Assembly (NCBI RefSeq): GCF_005405925.1
Contig: NZ_BJHV01000001.1
Location: 10,664,001 to 10,728,000 of the forward strand
Source: Streptomyces antimycoticus
GTDB lineage: Bacteria > Actinomycetota > Actinomycetes > Streptomycetales > Streptomycetaceae
DNA: 64,000 nucleotides
Direction: 5' to 3'
Below the pieces are notes generated by a model. That model ran no database searches. It saw only the letters and a program-made list of their open reading frames with translations, and was not told the origin of the DNA. This document shows positions 1 through 9,542 of this stretch, piece by piece (the first letter of the stretch is position 1; each line of letters starts with the position of its first letter). The position numbers were made by a program, and so were the translations under genes.

Positions 1-1719
1 ACGCCTGGTCCGCGCCGCGGGTGCGGAATCCGTAGCGGCCGAGCAGGGTGTGCGGGGGGAAGCGGACGTCGTAGGTGTAGCGGAAGGTCAGAGTCCAGTC
101 GGCGGCCCGCCGGGCGAGGTCGAGCCACCGGCCGTCCTCGTCGTCCGCCTCGTGCAGGAGGGTGTAGGCGATGACGGCGTTGTAGCCGTCCTCGGACGTG
201 GGGGCGAGCGAGACGTCCTCCGGCGCTCCGCACAGGAACTCGGAGGTGACGTCGGCCGCGAACGCCGCTCCCGCGCGCCGGGCGGCCTCCAGGTGGTCGG
301 GATCGCCGAACAGGTCGGCGGCCTCGACGAGCGCGCCGACGAACGCGAGCCCGGCCGAGCCGCGGTGGTCGACGGCGGCGCCGGTTTCGCGGTGGTGGGC
401 CGCGGCGAGTCGTCCGGTGGTGGCGTCCTGGCCCTCCAGGGCGGCCGCCAGGTTGGACCGTACCGCCTGTTCCCACAGCGGGTGGTCGACGCCTCGGGCG
501 CGTTCGGCGCGCAGGGCGCGCAGCGTGAAGAGGGTGGCATCGCCGAGGGTGCGGGCGTGCAGCCGGTCGCGGTGGCCCGTCCAGCCGGCGGACCAGCCGC
601 CGTCGCGGGTCCACTGGCCCAGAAGGTCCCGCCGGGAGTGAGGTGGGCGCAGATGTGGTCCAGTACGCCGATCGCGGCTTCGGCCCGGGGCGTGTCGCCG
701 GTGCGGCGGGCGTGGAGCAGCAGGGCGTGCGCGTACGGTGCGCCGCTGATCCACGAGACGTGCATGGCCTGCCGGTCGCCGCGGGCGCCGAGCGCCTCCC
801 GGTCGAAGGCGGCGGTCTCCAGCAGGACGGGCGGGTCGGGGCGGTAGTGCCAGCGGTGCAGGCCCTCCGCGCTCAGGGCGGCCGCCTCGCGGACGCCGAC
901 CCACGCGGCGGGCTCCGGCGGCGTACCGGTGGCCGTGTGCAGGGCGCGGAGCACGGGCGCGTAGGCGTGCGGGTCGGCGTCGAGTAGGTGCACGGTGAAG
1001 TGCAGGATGTGCCGCTCGCCCGGCTGCCACAGGTGCTCCGGGAGGTCCGCGGGGCGGGGCTTTTCCGAGCCGTAGTACGACACCGGCTCCTCGCGGTAGG
1101 GGGCGTGCAGCCGCAGGACCGGACGGTCCCCCTCGGCCAGGGCGAAGCCGACGCCCTGCTGGCCCAGGCTGCCGTGTTCCGCGACGGCGAGCGCGGCGCC
1201 CCCGCGCCGGTCGCGGGCGAACACGGCGGGCGTGGCGCACCGGTCGGCCCGGAAGGACCAGGCGAGGGCGGTGAGGCCCGTCGGGTCCCCCTCCGGGGCC
1301 GCGAAACGCGGGAAGGGGCGCGTGGAGCCGGGCAGCCGGTTCTGCCCGTAGAACACGCCGGGGACCAGCCAGCCGGGGTCGTCGCCGGGGCCGAGCCGCA
1401 GCTCGACCCGGAGTCCGGCGACGGCGGCGTCGGGGGCGGTGCGGGTGACGGTCAGGGTCGCCGCGCGCATACCGGGGCCGGCGGGTTCCAGGCGCAGCTC
1501 GGCGTGGAAGCCGGCGGCGGTGCCCGTCGCGTCCACCACACCCGTGGCGTCGCGCACTACCGCGTCCGGCAGCACGGGGAGGCAGGCCCCGTCAGGGGCC
1601 AGGAGGCCGACCAGGTAGGGGAACTGCGCCAGGCCGTCGGCCTCCTCGCGCAGGACGAGCTCCGGCGGCAGGGGTATGCCAAGGGCCGGCGGGGTCGGGT
1701 CAGTCGAGGACGCGGGCAC
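1..1719 (-). pseudogene. Putative carbohydrate-active protein with alpha/alpha-barrel-like C-terminus, frameshifted and cut by the window edge
   Basis: Last gene of the mannoside operon. Its ATG lies inside the end of the upstream GH2 gene (20-nt overlap), implying translational coupling. The first ~365 codons are one frame: a beta-rich N-terminal part, then helical repeats. The continuation, rich in Trp/Gly and repeated helical hairpins as in (alpha/alpha)6 glycosidases or epimerases, is in another frame that stays open to the window edge. Restoring one G in the short homopolymer at 616-620 joins them (TFWGQW instead of TFWASG). I cannot name a family; position among glycosidases suggests glycan processing. 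No signal peptide is visible. It could be a true pseudogene or a sequencing indel. Confidence 0.6.
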
Positions 1720-4210
1720 GGATGTTCCAGCCTTCGAGAAGCAGGGCGCGGCCTTCGGTCGGGGCGTCGCGCCAGGTGACGGGGATGCGGATGCTCTCTC
1801 CCGGCAGCAGGTCGAGCATCGAGTCGTCGGGTGTGCCCCATCCGGGGGCCGTGATGGGCCGGGCGTCGGACAGGCACAGCCCGAGTGCCGCCGGGCCGCC
1901 GGTGTGGGTCAGGCGTACGGCGGTGAGCCCGGGTTCGGTCGCGGCCTCGATCCCGGCCGGTGCGAGGTCGAACAGCGGTCCCAGGTCGCCGGTCGTGCTG
2001 TGGACGTAGCGGTTGGCCGCGAGCAGCGTGCCGTCGTCGTCGCGCAGGGCCAGGTCGAGGAGGAACAGCTCCCCGGGGACGTCGGTGCGGGGGACGCTCA
2101 GCGTGCCGTCGCTCTCGCCGACGGTCTCGCCCCGCACCGTCAGGACGCGGGCCAGCACGGTGGCACCGCGCAGGGGGCCACCGGAGCCGGGACGGCCGCG
2201 CCAGGCGTGGGGAGTGGCCGTGAACACGGTGTGACCGCCCCATGCCTGGGTGGCGAAGGAGGCGCAGACGTGGTCGGGCCGGTAGGCACGGCGTACTCCG
2301 TAGTAGGCCGGTTTGGGGTCACCCCGGTGGTCCACGGCGCTCGTGCACCAGGCGTTGGGGAACGGTTCGTCGAACTGCCACGGCAGGGCGCCGCTGCTGC
2401 GCGGGGCCCGGCGGAGATTGGCCTCGACGGCGTACCGCAGGCCGTCGTACTGGAGTTGCTGGCTGGCCCGGCGCATGCCGTCCACGTCCGTGGGCCGGCC
2501 GCCGAACGCGGCCCGTACCAGCGGGGTGTTGTTCCACCAGGCGCCGAGGTGCTCCATGAGGGGGTTGTCGCGTCCGGTGGGCCACTGGCGGTCCGCGGGT
2601 ACGACGGCGTCCCAGGTACGGCGATTGGCCATGCCCTCGACTCCGAATTCCGAGTGCAGCAGGCACGTTCCCGCGTCGTACAGCCTCTGGTGGGCGCCGT
2701 GTCCCTGGTGCTCCCACGGCCCGTGCACGTCGTGTTGCGCGTCGGGGTCGGCCCGGATCAGGTCGAGCCGGTTCAGGAACGCAGCTCCGGAGGGGGAGCC
2801 GGGCAACCAGGCCCGGCCGGGGTCGAGTTCGGCGACGACGCGGGCGAGGACGGCGATGACGGGGGCGTCCGCCTCCGCCAGGGGGCGCGCGGTCGCGGTG
2901 TCGTGCAGCTCGTTCCCCGGGCCCCACACCGCCAGTGCGGGGTGGTGGCGCAGCGCGGGGACGATGTGCCGCGCCTCGCGCTCCATGAGCGCGAGGTAGG
3001 CGGGGTCCGCCGAGGGCACGCTGTCGATGCCGGAGCTGGACAGGCTGAACTCCTGCCACACCAGCAGGCCCAGCCGGTCGCAGGCGGCGTAGAACTCCTC
3101 GGTCTCGATCAGCCCACCGCCCCACACCCGCAGCAGGGTCACGTGCGCGTCGGCGGCGAGCGTGAGCAGGTGGTCCAGGCGGCCCGGACGTGCGGCGCCG
3201 TACAGGGCGTCGTGGGGGACCCAGTTCCATCCCTTGGCGTACAGCCGCCGACCGTTGACCTCCAGGGTGTACGGGAGCGCGCCGGCGGGTGCGCCGGGGT
3301 TGGGGCGCAGCGCGACGCGGCGGAAGCCGCAGTGGCGTTCGGCCCGGCCGACGGTGTTTCCGGCGGAGTCCCGCAGGTCCACGGTGACCGTGTACAGCGG
3401 TCGGTCGCCGTGGCCGTTGGGCCACCACAGGCGCGGCCGGCGGACGGTGAGGCAGGCCGTGACCTCGTCGGTGCCGGCCGTGTGGTCCGCCCGCGTCCGC
3501 GCGACGACGTGTCGCTCGGGGTCGCGGACGGTGATGTGGACGCTGCCCGGTGCGGCGGCGTCGAGGCGGACCGAGACGTCCACCGTCGCGTGGGTGTGGT
3601 CCTCGGCCAGGGTGGCCGCGACGGTGGTGTCCGCCAGGCGCAGCGGCCCGGCGACCTCCCATTGGACCGGCTTCCATATGCCCTGGTGGATCATGCGCGG
3701 ACAGAAGTCCCAGCCGTAGCCCATCCGGGACTTGTGGGTGCGGACCCGGTCGGTCCTGCCCACCTGCGGCTCGCCGGGAGGCGCGGCGTGGACGGCGACG
3801 GCGAGCAGTACGGCGCCGCCGCCGTCGGGTACCCGGTCGGTGATGTCACACGTGAAGGGCGTGTACATCCCGGCGTGGTGGCCCACCTCGACGCCGTCGA
3901 CGAGGACGGTCGCCTCGTGGTCGACCCCCTCGAAGTGCAGCAGCACCCGCCGGCCGGACCCGTGCGGCGGTACGGTCAGCCGGCGCCGGTAGAGCCAGGT
4001 GCGCTGGGGCACCCACTCACCGAGCAGGCTGTCCGCCGCGTGGTACGGGTCGGGTATGGCGCCGGCTTCGCGCAGGTCGTCGAGGACGGAGCCGGGGACC
4101 CGGGCGGGCAGCCACCCTGGTTCCCCTTCCGGCCTGCCCGGACCGCTCAGCCAGCGCCAGGTGTCGCCGAGACAGCCGCGCAGCTCCCAGCCGTCTGTGG
4201 GGAGGCGCAC
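1700..4210 (-). CDS. GH2-family beta-mannosidase-like exo-glycosidase (836 aa)
   Basis: Full-length GH2 protein of beta-mannosidase type. The N-terminal sugar-binding jelly roll (about residues 1-190) carries GW-DFCPR and GIWKPV motifs, followed by an Ig-like domain and a TIM barrel from about 315. The likely acid/base is E434 in WGPGNELH and the nucleophile E521 in LLHSEFG. No signal peptide, so it should cleave imported beta-mannosides in the cytoplasm. It starts with GTG one base after the stop of the GH38 gene, and its end overlaps the next gene, so it is mid-operon. Beside an alpha-mannosidase it would remove the beta-linked mannose core of an N-glycan or mannan fragment. Related GH2 specificities (exo-glucosaminidase) cannot be excluded. 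Confidence 0.88.
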   Translation of the reverse strand: MRLPTDGWELRGCLGDTWRWLSGPGRPEGEPGWLPARVPGSVLDDLREAGAIPDPYHAADSLLGEWVPQRTWLYRRRLTVPPHGSGRRVLLHFEGVDHEATVLVDGVEVGHHAGMYTPFTCDITDRVPDGGGAVLLAVAVHAAPPGEPQVGRTDRVRTHKSRMGYGWDFCPRMIHQGIWKPVQWEVAGPLRLADTTVAATLAEDHTHATVDVSVRLDAAAPGSVHITVRDPERHVVARTRADHTAGTDEVTACLTVRRPRLWWPNGHGDRPLYTVTVDLRDSAGNTVGRAERHCGFRRVALRPNPGAPAGALPYTLEVNGRRLYAKGWNWVPHDALYGAARPGRLDHLLTLAADAHVTLLRVWGGGLIETEEFYAACDRLGLLVWQEFSLSSSGIDSVPSADPAYLALMEREARHIVPALRHHPALAVWGPGNELHDTATARPLAEADAPVIAVLARVVAELDPGRAWLPGSPSGAAFLNRLDLIRADPDAQHDVHGPWEHQGHGAHQRLYDAGTCLLHSEFGVEGMANRRTWDAVVPADRQWPTGRDNPLMEHLGAWWNNTPLVRAAFGGRPTDVDGMRRASQQLQYDGLRYAVEANLRRAPRSSGALPWQFDEPFPNAWCTSAVDHRGDPKPAYYGVRRAYRPDHVCASFATQAWGGHTVFTATPHAWRGRPGSGGPLRGATVLARVLTVRGETVGESDGTLSVPRTDVPGELFLLDLALRDDDGTLLAANRYVHSTTGDLGPLFDLAPAGIEAATEPGLTAVRLTHTGGPAALGLCLSDARPITAPGWGTPDDSMLDLLPGESIRIPVTWRDAPTEGRALLLEGWNIRARVLD

Positions 4211-4211
4211 G

Positions 4212-6686
4212 TCAGGCGTCCTCGGCGGCGGTGGTGTCGTCCGGAGCGAGCTCCAGCAGGTCGGTCTCGATCACCGGCAGTACCGGGTCGCGCGGCACCC
4301 GGAACGTCCTGATCTCGTACGGCCCGAAGTCGGCCTCGATCGCGCGTTCGCCGAGCAGGGGCAGCGTGATCCGGGCGGCAGCCGCCCGGCCGTGGGACTC
4401 GTAGGCCCGGACCACCAGGTCTCCCGAACCGTCTTCGGCGCCCTTGACCACGCTGACGGTGACCGCTCCCGCGCCGTCGTCGACGTTGGCCCGCACCTGC
4501 GGGATCGGGCCGCCGTGGAAGGTCTCCAGGAGGGTGAAGACGGGCTGGTTCAGTTCGGCGGCGCGCCGTGCGGGATCGGCGGCACGCCAGTCGGCGCCGT
4601 GCGGCAGGAGCAGGTAGCGGAACTCCTGCCGGCCCTGGTCCAGGTACGCGTACACGCCGTCGTCATCGAGGACCTTCGGCTCGTGCCAGGCGTAGACGGG
4701 ACTGCGCAGCGCGGTCATCCCGATCTCGCCGCCGCGCACGTCGTGGCCGTACTTGCTGTCGTTGACCACGGTCAGTCCGGCCCGCGCGCCACCGGGCAGG
4801 GTGCCGGTGACGTCCACCCACGCCTGGGTGGGCTCCTCGGTGCCGTCGGGGGTGCGCTCCAGATGCCCGTAGGGGATCTCGTGGGTGGCGGTCACGTCGG
4901 TGAGCGCGGTGGGGAAGCGCAGCTTGAGCAGGGTCAGCCGCTCGTGCCAGTCGACGACGGTACGCACCTCCACGTGGCGCGAGCCGGCGGACAGGACGAG
5001 TTCCTCCGCCATCTCCGAGCGGCCGTAGGCGCTCTCGACGCGCAGGACGGCACGGACCGGGCCGGACTCGACCAGACGGCAGCAGCGGGCCGTGAAGGCG
5101 CCGATCGCCTTGTCATACGAGTGGATCCGGTGCCCCCAGGTGTCGCTGGGGTCGTCGACGACGACGGCGTGGTCGCCCGGGGCCTCGGGCATCAGCTCGG
5201 CGCCGGTCTCCTTGTCGGCCAGGGAACGCAGCCAGCCGGTGGCGGGGTCGATCTCGACGCGGAGGTACTCGTTCTCCAGGCTGGTGTCGGTGGCCGTCAC
5301 GGGCCCCGCACCGTCCCGCTCGGCGCCGGCCAGCAGGTGGTAGACGCGGTGGCCGAGCGGCGGGACACTCGCGCGGAAGGCGAGGCGCCCGCGACTGCCC
5401 GCCATGGTCGACTCCGAGCGGGTCGGCTGGACGGGTACGGCAGCGCCGGTGTCGTCCGTCAGGCGCACGGTGGCCGCCTGGCCGAACTCGAACTCCACGT
5501 CGCCGTCGAGGGTCCAGGGGTGCGGGTTGAAGACGACGAGGGGCGTGGTGCCCTCCCGCATCGGGATGTCGATGCGGCGGGCGATGGCCTGCACGGACCG
5601 GTTGAGGACGTCGGCGGCGATCGAGCGGGCGTGGCCGTACTCGTCGCGCGCGTCCTCGTAGGCGGACCGGATGGAGGTGCCCGCCAGGATGTCGTGGAAC
5701 TGGTTGAACAGCACGAGCTTCCACGCCTCGGTGAGCCGGTCGCCGGGGTAGGGCTCCCCGGCGACGGCCGCGACGGACGCCCACTTCTCGGCCCGCATCA
5801 ACTCGTTCTCGGCGCGGCGGTTCCACGCCTTCACCCCGGAGTGTGCCGAGTAGCAGCCGGGGCCGTGGTGCTGCAACTCCCCGGCGTACACCGGGATGTC
5901 CTCGCGGTCGCGTATCCGCGCGAAGAACGCCTCGGGGTGGCTCAGGCGGAGGGTGGGCAGGCCACCGAGGGAGTCCAGGCGGGCAATGGACTCGAGGTTC
6001 GCCTTGGTGGGCCCGCCGCCGTGGTTGCCGACGCCGTAGAACACCATGAGCTCGGGCTCGTCCGGCGGCATCAGCGCCAGGGACTTGTCGAGGTGGTTGC
6101 CGATGTCGGCGCCGGGCGCGCAGTACTCGTTGGGCAGGCGGTAGGCGGTGACGCGGGAGCCGTCCGGGGACTCCCAGTGGAAGAACTGGCCCGGCAGCAC
6201 CTGCTCATGCGGGCCAGGACGCAGGAAGACGTAGCCCTCCATGCCCGACCTGCGCAGCAGTTGCGGGATGGTGGCGTTGTGGCCGAACGGGTCGAGGTTG
6301 CTGCCGATCGTGGCGGCCCTGCCGAACTTCTCCAACAGGTAGCGCTGTCCGTACAGCGCCTGGCGAACAAAGGACTCGCCGGCCGGGATGTTGCAGTCCG
6401 GCTCGATCCACCAGCCGCCGATGACCTGCCAGCGGCCCTCCGTGACGCGCTTGGCGATGGTGTCGAACAGCTCGGGGTCGTGCTGTTCGATCCACTCGAG
6501 GTACATCACGGAGTCACACGTGAACACGAAGTCGGGGTACTCCTCCATGCGGTCGACGGCGGACTGGAAGGTGGCGCGTATCTCCTGGAGGCCCTCGGGC
6601 TTGCGCCACAGCCACACGGGGTCGATGTGGGCGTTGCCCACCAGGTGCAGCAGCCGGTCGCGGGAGGAGGGGCGGGGCGTGCTCAT
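4212..6686 (-). CDS. GH38 alpha-mannosidase (824 aa)
   Basis: Zinc-dependent alpha-mannosidase. The N-terminal catalytic domain shows the family HxD zinc motif (H20 and D22 in AHIDPVW), the WIEPD motif near residue 95 and the likely nucleophile D132 in LDPFGH. A middle helical domain and the C-terminal beta domains follow, at a length usual for bacterial cytosolic GH38. No signal peptide. It overlaps the upstream SIS gene by 4 nt (ATGA) and is separated by 1 nt from the GH2 gene, so the three are cotranscribed. Together with beta-mannosidase, ABC importer and ROK/SIS sugar genes it indicates uptake and cytoplasmic trimming of mannose-containing oligosaccharides. Confidence 0.93.
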   Translation of the reverse strand: MSTPRPSSRDRLLHLVGNAHIDPVWLWRKPEGLQEIRATFQSAVDRMEEYPDFVFTCDSVMYLEWIEQHDPELFDTIAKRVTEGRWQVIGGWWIEPDCNIPAGESFVRQALYGQRYLLEKFGRAATIGSNLDPFGHNATIPQLLRRSGMEGYVFLRPGPHEQVLPGQFFHWESPDGSRVTAYRLPNEYCAPGADIGNHLDKSLALMPPDEPELMVFYGVGNHGGGPTKANLESIARLDSLGGLPTLRLSHPEAFFARIRDREDIPVYAGELQHHGPGCYSAHSGVKAWNRRAENELMRAEKWASVAAVAGEPYPGDRLTEAWKLVLFNQFHDILAGTSIRSAYEDARDEYGHARSIAADVLNRSVQAIARRIDIPMREGTTPLVVFNPHPWTLDGDVEFEFGQAATVRLTDDTGAAVPVQPTRSESTMAGSRGRLAFRASVPPLGHRVYHLLAGAERDGAGPVTATDTSLENEYLRVEIDPATGWLRSLADKETGAELMPEAPGDHAVVVDDPSDTWGHRIHSYDKAIGAFTARCCRLVESGPVRAVLRVESAYGRSEMAEELVLSAGSRHVEVRTVVDWHERLTLLKLRFPTALTDVTATHEIPYGHLERTPDGTEEPTQAWVDVTGTLPGGARAGLTVVNDSKYGHDVRGGEIGMTALRSPVYAWHEPKVLDDDGVYAYLDQGRQEFRYLLLPHGADWRAADPARRAAELNQPVFTLLETFHGGPIPQVRANVDDGAGAVTVSVVKGAEDGSGDLVVRAYESHGRAAAARITLPLLGERAIEADFGPYEIRTFRVPRDPVLPVIETDLLELAPDDTTAAEDA

Positions 6687-7348
6687 ACGGCGGCGGTCTC
6701 CTGTCGGTCGTCGTGCGGTGCTGTCGTGGCGTCGTCGCCCGTCCCGTCGGCTCCGGCGGCCCAGGCGTCGACGTGTTCACTGAGCAGGTGCAGGAGGGTG
6801 AGGTGGGTCTCCTGGATGCGGGCGGTGGTGGTGGCGGGGGTGACGAGGGCGAAGTCCGCGTGTTCGCGGGCGGGCATGCCGTCCGCGGTCCCGCCGGCGA
6901 ACAGGACGGTCACGGCTCCGCGGTCGCGGGCCTCCTGCAGGCCCCGGACGACGTTGCGGGAGCGGCCGGAGGTGGTGAAGGCGATCACCATGTCCGCGGG
7001 CGTGGCCAGCGCCTTGATCTGGCGGGCGAAGACCTCGTCGAAGGAGTAGTCGTTGCCGATGCACGACACGACGGTGGGGTCGGTGACCAGCGAGACGGCG
7101 GGTAGCGGGCGGCGCTCGCGCAGGTAACGCCCGATCAGCTCACCGGCGAGGTGCTGGGCGTCGGCGGCGCTGCCGCCGTTGCCGAAGGTGTACAGGCGGC
7201 CGTCGCGGCGGTAGACCTCGATCAGCCGGTCGCCCACGGCGCGGAGCGCGGGCAGCAGGGCGTACAGCCCTTCCACCGCGGCGAGGTGGTCGGCGAGCTG
7301 GTCGGCCGGGGCGATGGGCGCGCCAGGGCGGGGGGCAGGGGCGGACAT
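6683..7348 (-). CDS. SIS-domain phosphosugar-binding protein, GmhA-like (221 aa)
   Basis: A single SIS fold. The phosphate-binding motif FGNGGSAADAQH lies near residues 55-66 and a second Ser/Thr-rich loop (FTTSGRSRN) near 125. Size and layout match sedoheptulose-7-phosphate isomerase (GmhA)/DiaA-type proteins. In a sugar operon the role is more likely isomerisation or sensing of a sugar phosphate made by the neighbouring ROK kinase; substrate unknown. AGGAGA stands 3-4 nt before the ATG. A 216-nt gap separates it from the ROK gene, so an internal promoter is possible. Its end overlaps the GH38 start by 4 nt. Confidence 0.85.
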   Translation of the reverse strand: MSAPAPRPGAPIAPADQLADHLAAVEGLYALLPALRAVGDRLIEVYRRDGRLYTFGNGGSAADAQHLAGELIGRYLRERRPLPAVSLVTDPTVVSCIGNDYSFDEVFARQIKALATPADMVIAFTTSGRSRNVVRGLQEARDRGAVTVLFAGGTADGMPAREHADFALVTPATTTARIQETHLTLLHLLSEHVDAWAAGADGTGDDATTAPHDDRQETAAV

Positions 7349-7526
7349 GTGTCTCCTGGGAGGACGAGCGTGCGCTGTGGCCGTGCGGTACGGCCGTGCG
7401 GGGCGCCCGTGCGGGGCGTGGTGGGACGGGCGGAGGCCGGTGCCGGGAGGGGCGGGTGCGTGTGGTCGTGCGGGTGAGGACGTGTCGTGCCCGGTTCGCG
7501 AGCGCGGGTCAGCCGACCCGCGGCGG

Positions 7527-7565
7527 GAGGCGGCTGTGGGGGAGGCGGCTGTGGGGGAGGCGGTT
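7527..7565. repeat. Tandem 15-bp direct repeat beside the ROK stop codon
   Basis: Two perfect copies of a 15-base unit (GAGGCGGCTGTGGGG) at 7527-7541 and 7542-7556, then a partial third copy running into the ROK stop. The rest of this 216-nt spacer (7349-7564) is G-rich and also holds short GCCGTGCGG repeats. Probably polymerase slippage. No function is evident, though it lies where a processing site or weak terminator between ROK and SIS genes could sit. Confidence 0.7.
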
Positions 7566-8593
7566 CAGTTCGGCGCTGCCGCCTCCTGGACCCGCCGCAG
7601 GTCGCGGGCGTCGGGCAACCGTTCGAAGGCGATGGCGGCGGCGCCGAGCACGCCGGCCCGGTCGCCGTTCGCCGCCCGCACGACGCGGACCGTCCGGGCC
7701 GCGGGACCCATGGCGAGGCGCGTGACCGTGCGGCGCACGGGGTCCAGCAGTTGCTCCCCGGCACGGGTGACTCCGCCGCCCAGGACGGCGACCTCGGGCT
7801 CGTAGAGGTTGACGATGGAGGTCAGGCCCTGGCCGAGCAGGGCGGTGGTCTCGTCCCACAGGCGGACGGACAGCGGGTCGCCGGCGCGTGCCTCGCGGGA
7901 GACGTCGGCGGCGGTGGCGTCGGCCGGCAGCGAGCTGGCTTCGCCCCGGGCGACGGCCTCCCGGGCCCGCTCACCCAGGGAGGTGCCGGAGGCGTACGCC
8001 TCCAGGCACCCGGCCCTGCCGCAGCCGCGGCAGGGCCGGCCGTCGGAGCGGACGGTGATGTGACCGGGCTCGCCGCCGTTGCCGGCGGCGCCGCGGTAGG
8101 TGCGCCCGTCGACGACGAAGCCGCCGCCGATTCCCGTCGAAACGGTGAGGTAGACGAGGTGACGCGTACCGCGCCCGGCTCCGAAGCGCCACTCCCCGGC
8201 GGCACCCGCGGTGCCGTCGTTGTCCAGGACGGCGGGGAGGCCGAAGGCGCTCTCGGCGAGCCGGGCGAGGGGGACGTCGATCCAGCCCGGCAGGTGGGGC
8301 GGGCACAGCAACACGCCCCGCTCGGGGTCCAGGGGCCCGCCGCAACCGATGCCGCAGCCGGTCAGCCGTTCCGGTGCGTCACCCGGGTCGACACCCGCCC
8401 GGTCCAGCGCGTGCTTGCCCAAGGCGAACAGGCGCGCGAGCGAGGCGTCGGGCCCGTCCGCCGCTCCGGTGGGGCAGGTCACGAACGACAGGACCTCACC
8501 GTCCGGGCGTACGACACCGGCGGCGAGCTTGGTGCCGCCGACGTCCAGCGCGAGTACGGCGCCGCGGGCGCGGTCGTGTGGGGGGTGGGGCAT
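7565..8593 (-). CDS. ROK-family sugar kinase (342 aa)
   Basis: ROK protein without an N-terminal winged helix, so a kinase rather than a NagC/Mlc-type repressor. The ATP phosphate loop DVGGTK is at residues 17-22, the catalytic LDNDGTAGA near 143-151, the second glycine-rich loop (STGIGGG) near 172, and a zinc-binding cysteine cluster CxxCGRAGC near 203-211. Likely phosphorylates the hexose released by the operon glycosidases (mannose or glucose). Begins 7 nt after the permease stop. The C-terminal half is complete up to the conserved AVLGGGV segment and end helix. Confidence 0.88.
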   Translation of the reverse strand: MPHPPHDRARGAVLALDVGGTKLAAGVVRPDGEVLSFVTCPTGAADGPDASLARLFALGKHALDRAGVDPGDAPERLTGCGIGCGGPLDPERGVLLCPPHLPGWIDVPLARLAESAFGLPAVLDNDGTAGAAGEWRFGAGRGTRHLVYLTVSTGIGGGFVVDGRTYRGAAGNGGEPGHITVRSDGRPCRGCGRAGCLEAYASGTSLGERAREAVARGEASSLPADATAADVSREARAGDPLSVRLWDETTALLGQGLTSIVNLYEPEVAVLGGGVTRAGEQLLDPVRRTVTRLAMGPAARTVRVVRAANGDRAGVLGAAAIAFERLPDARDLRRVQEAAAPN

Positions 8594-8600
8594 TGCTTAC

Positions 8601-9542
8601 TCATCCCTTGCTTCCGGTGGTCGCCACGCCCTCGGTGAAGTGCCGCTGGCAGACGAGGAAAGCGATGATCATGGGTACGGTGACGACGACGGACGCGGCG
8701 CACACGATCTCCCAGCGCATCTCACCGCCGGCGCCGAACTGATCCAGCACCGCCTTGAGTCCACGGGGCACGGTGTACAGGTCCGGGTTGCGGAGGTAGA
8801 TCAGGGGGCGTACGAGGTCGGTCCAGGACGCCTGCACCTCGAAGATGAAGGTGACGACGAGCGCCGGCCGGCACAGGGGAACGGCGATCCGCCAGAACAG
8901 CGCCCAGTAGCCGGCCCCGTCGACGCGGGCGGCCTCGAACAGTTCACGGGGCAGTCCGAGGAAGAACTGGCGCAGCAGGAAAATGTAGAAGGCGCTGCCG
9001 AACAGATTGGGTGCCCACAGCGGCACCTGACTGCTGGCGAGGTGCAGCCAGTTCCACACCAGGTACTGCGGCACCATCGTGACGGCGGCCGGCAGCATCA
9101 TCGTGCCGATCACCACGGCGAACAGGGCGTTGCGGCCGGGGAAGCGGAAGTAGGCGAACCCGAAGGCCACCAGCGCGCTGCTCACGGTGACGCTGACGGC
9201 GGCGGCGAGGGTCACCGCGACACTGTTGCCGACCCAGGTCAGCAGCGGCACCGCGTCCCAGATGGCGGAGTAGTTCCGCCACTGCCACACGTGCGGGACA
9301 AGCGCGTTGTCGAAGACGTCCTGGGAGGGCTTGACGGAGGCGCTGAGCAGCCAGACGAAGGGGTAGAGGAACACCACGGCCGCGGCGGTGAGACCGAGCC
9401 AGTGCAGGGCCCGGCTCAGGGGCCTCGCTTTGTCCCGGCCCCGGCGTGCGGCGCCGTCCGCGGTGTCATGGGGTGTCTGCTCGCTCCGGTTATCCCGGTG
9501 TGCGCGGCGGGCGTCCGCCTCGGTCGCGGAGAGCTGTGTCAC
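8601..9542 (-). CDS. Carbohydrate ABC transporter permease, MalG type (313 aa)
   Basis: Six membrane segments preceded by a charged ~55-residue cytoplasmic N-terminus. The family EAARVDGAG(Y) loop that docks to the ATPase is near residue 215. I choose the GTG at 9542 because its GTGA overlaps the stop of the upstream permease; upstream sequence in this frame is shadow coding. With the binding lipoprotein and the other permease it forms a CUT1-type sugar importer. No ATPase gene is present, as usual in Streptomyces where a shared MsiK-type ATPase serves many such importers (established knowledge, not seen here). Confidence 0.9.
   Translation of the reverse strand: MTQLSATEADARRAHRDNRSEQTPHDTADGAARRGRDKARPLSRALHWLGLTAAAVVFLYPFVWLLSASVKPSQDVFDNALVPHVWQWRNYSAIWDAVPLLTWVGNSVAVTLAAAVSVTVSSALVAFGFAYFRFPGRNALFAVVIGTMMLPAAVTMVPQYLVWNWLHLASSQVPLWAPNLFGSAFYIFLLRQFFLGLPRELFEAARVDGAGYWALFWRIAVPLCRPALVVTFIFEVQASWTDLVRPLIYLRNPDLYTVPRGLKAVLDQFGAGGEMRWEIVCAASVVVTVPMIIAFLVCQRHFTEGVATTGSKG

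Noticed and set aside
1676..7049. Very long plus-strand open frames (878 and 1016 codons) opposite the GH2 and GH38 genes
   Set aside because: They are antisense shadows of high-GC genes; the minus-strand frames carry complete catalytic motifs and operon overlaps, the plus frames carry none.
7349..7565. CRISPR-like short repeats
   Set aside because: The 15-bp units are directly adjacent without spacers and are GC-rich slippage repeats; no cas gene is in the window.
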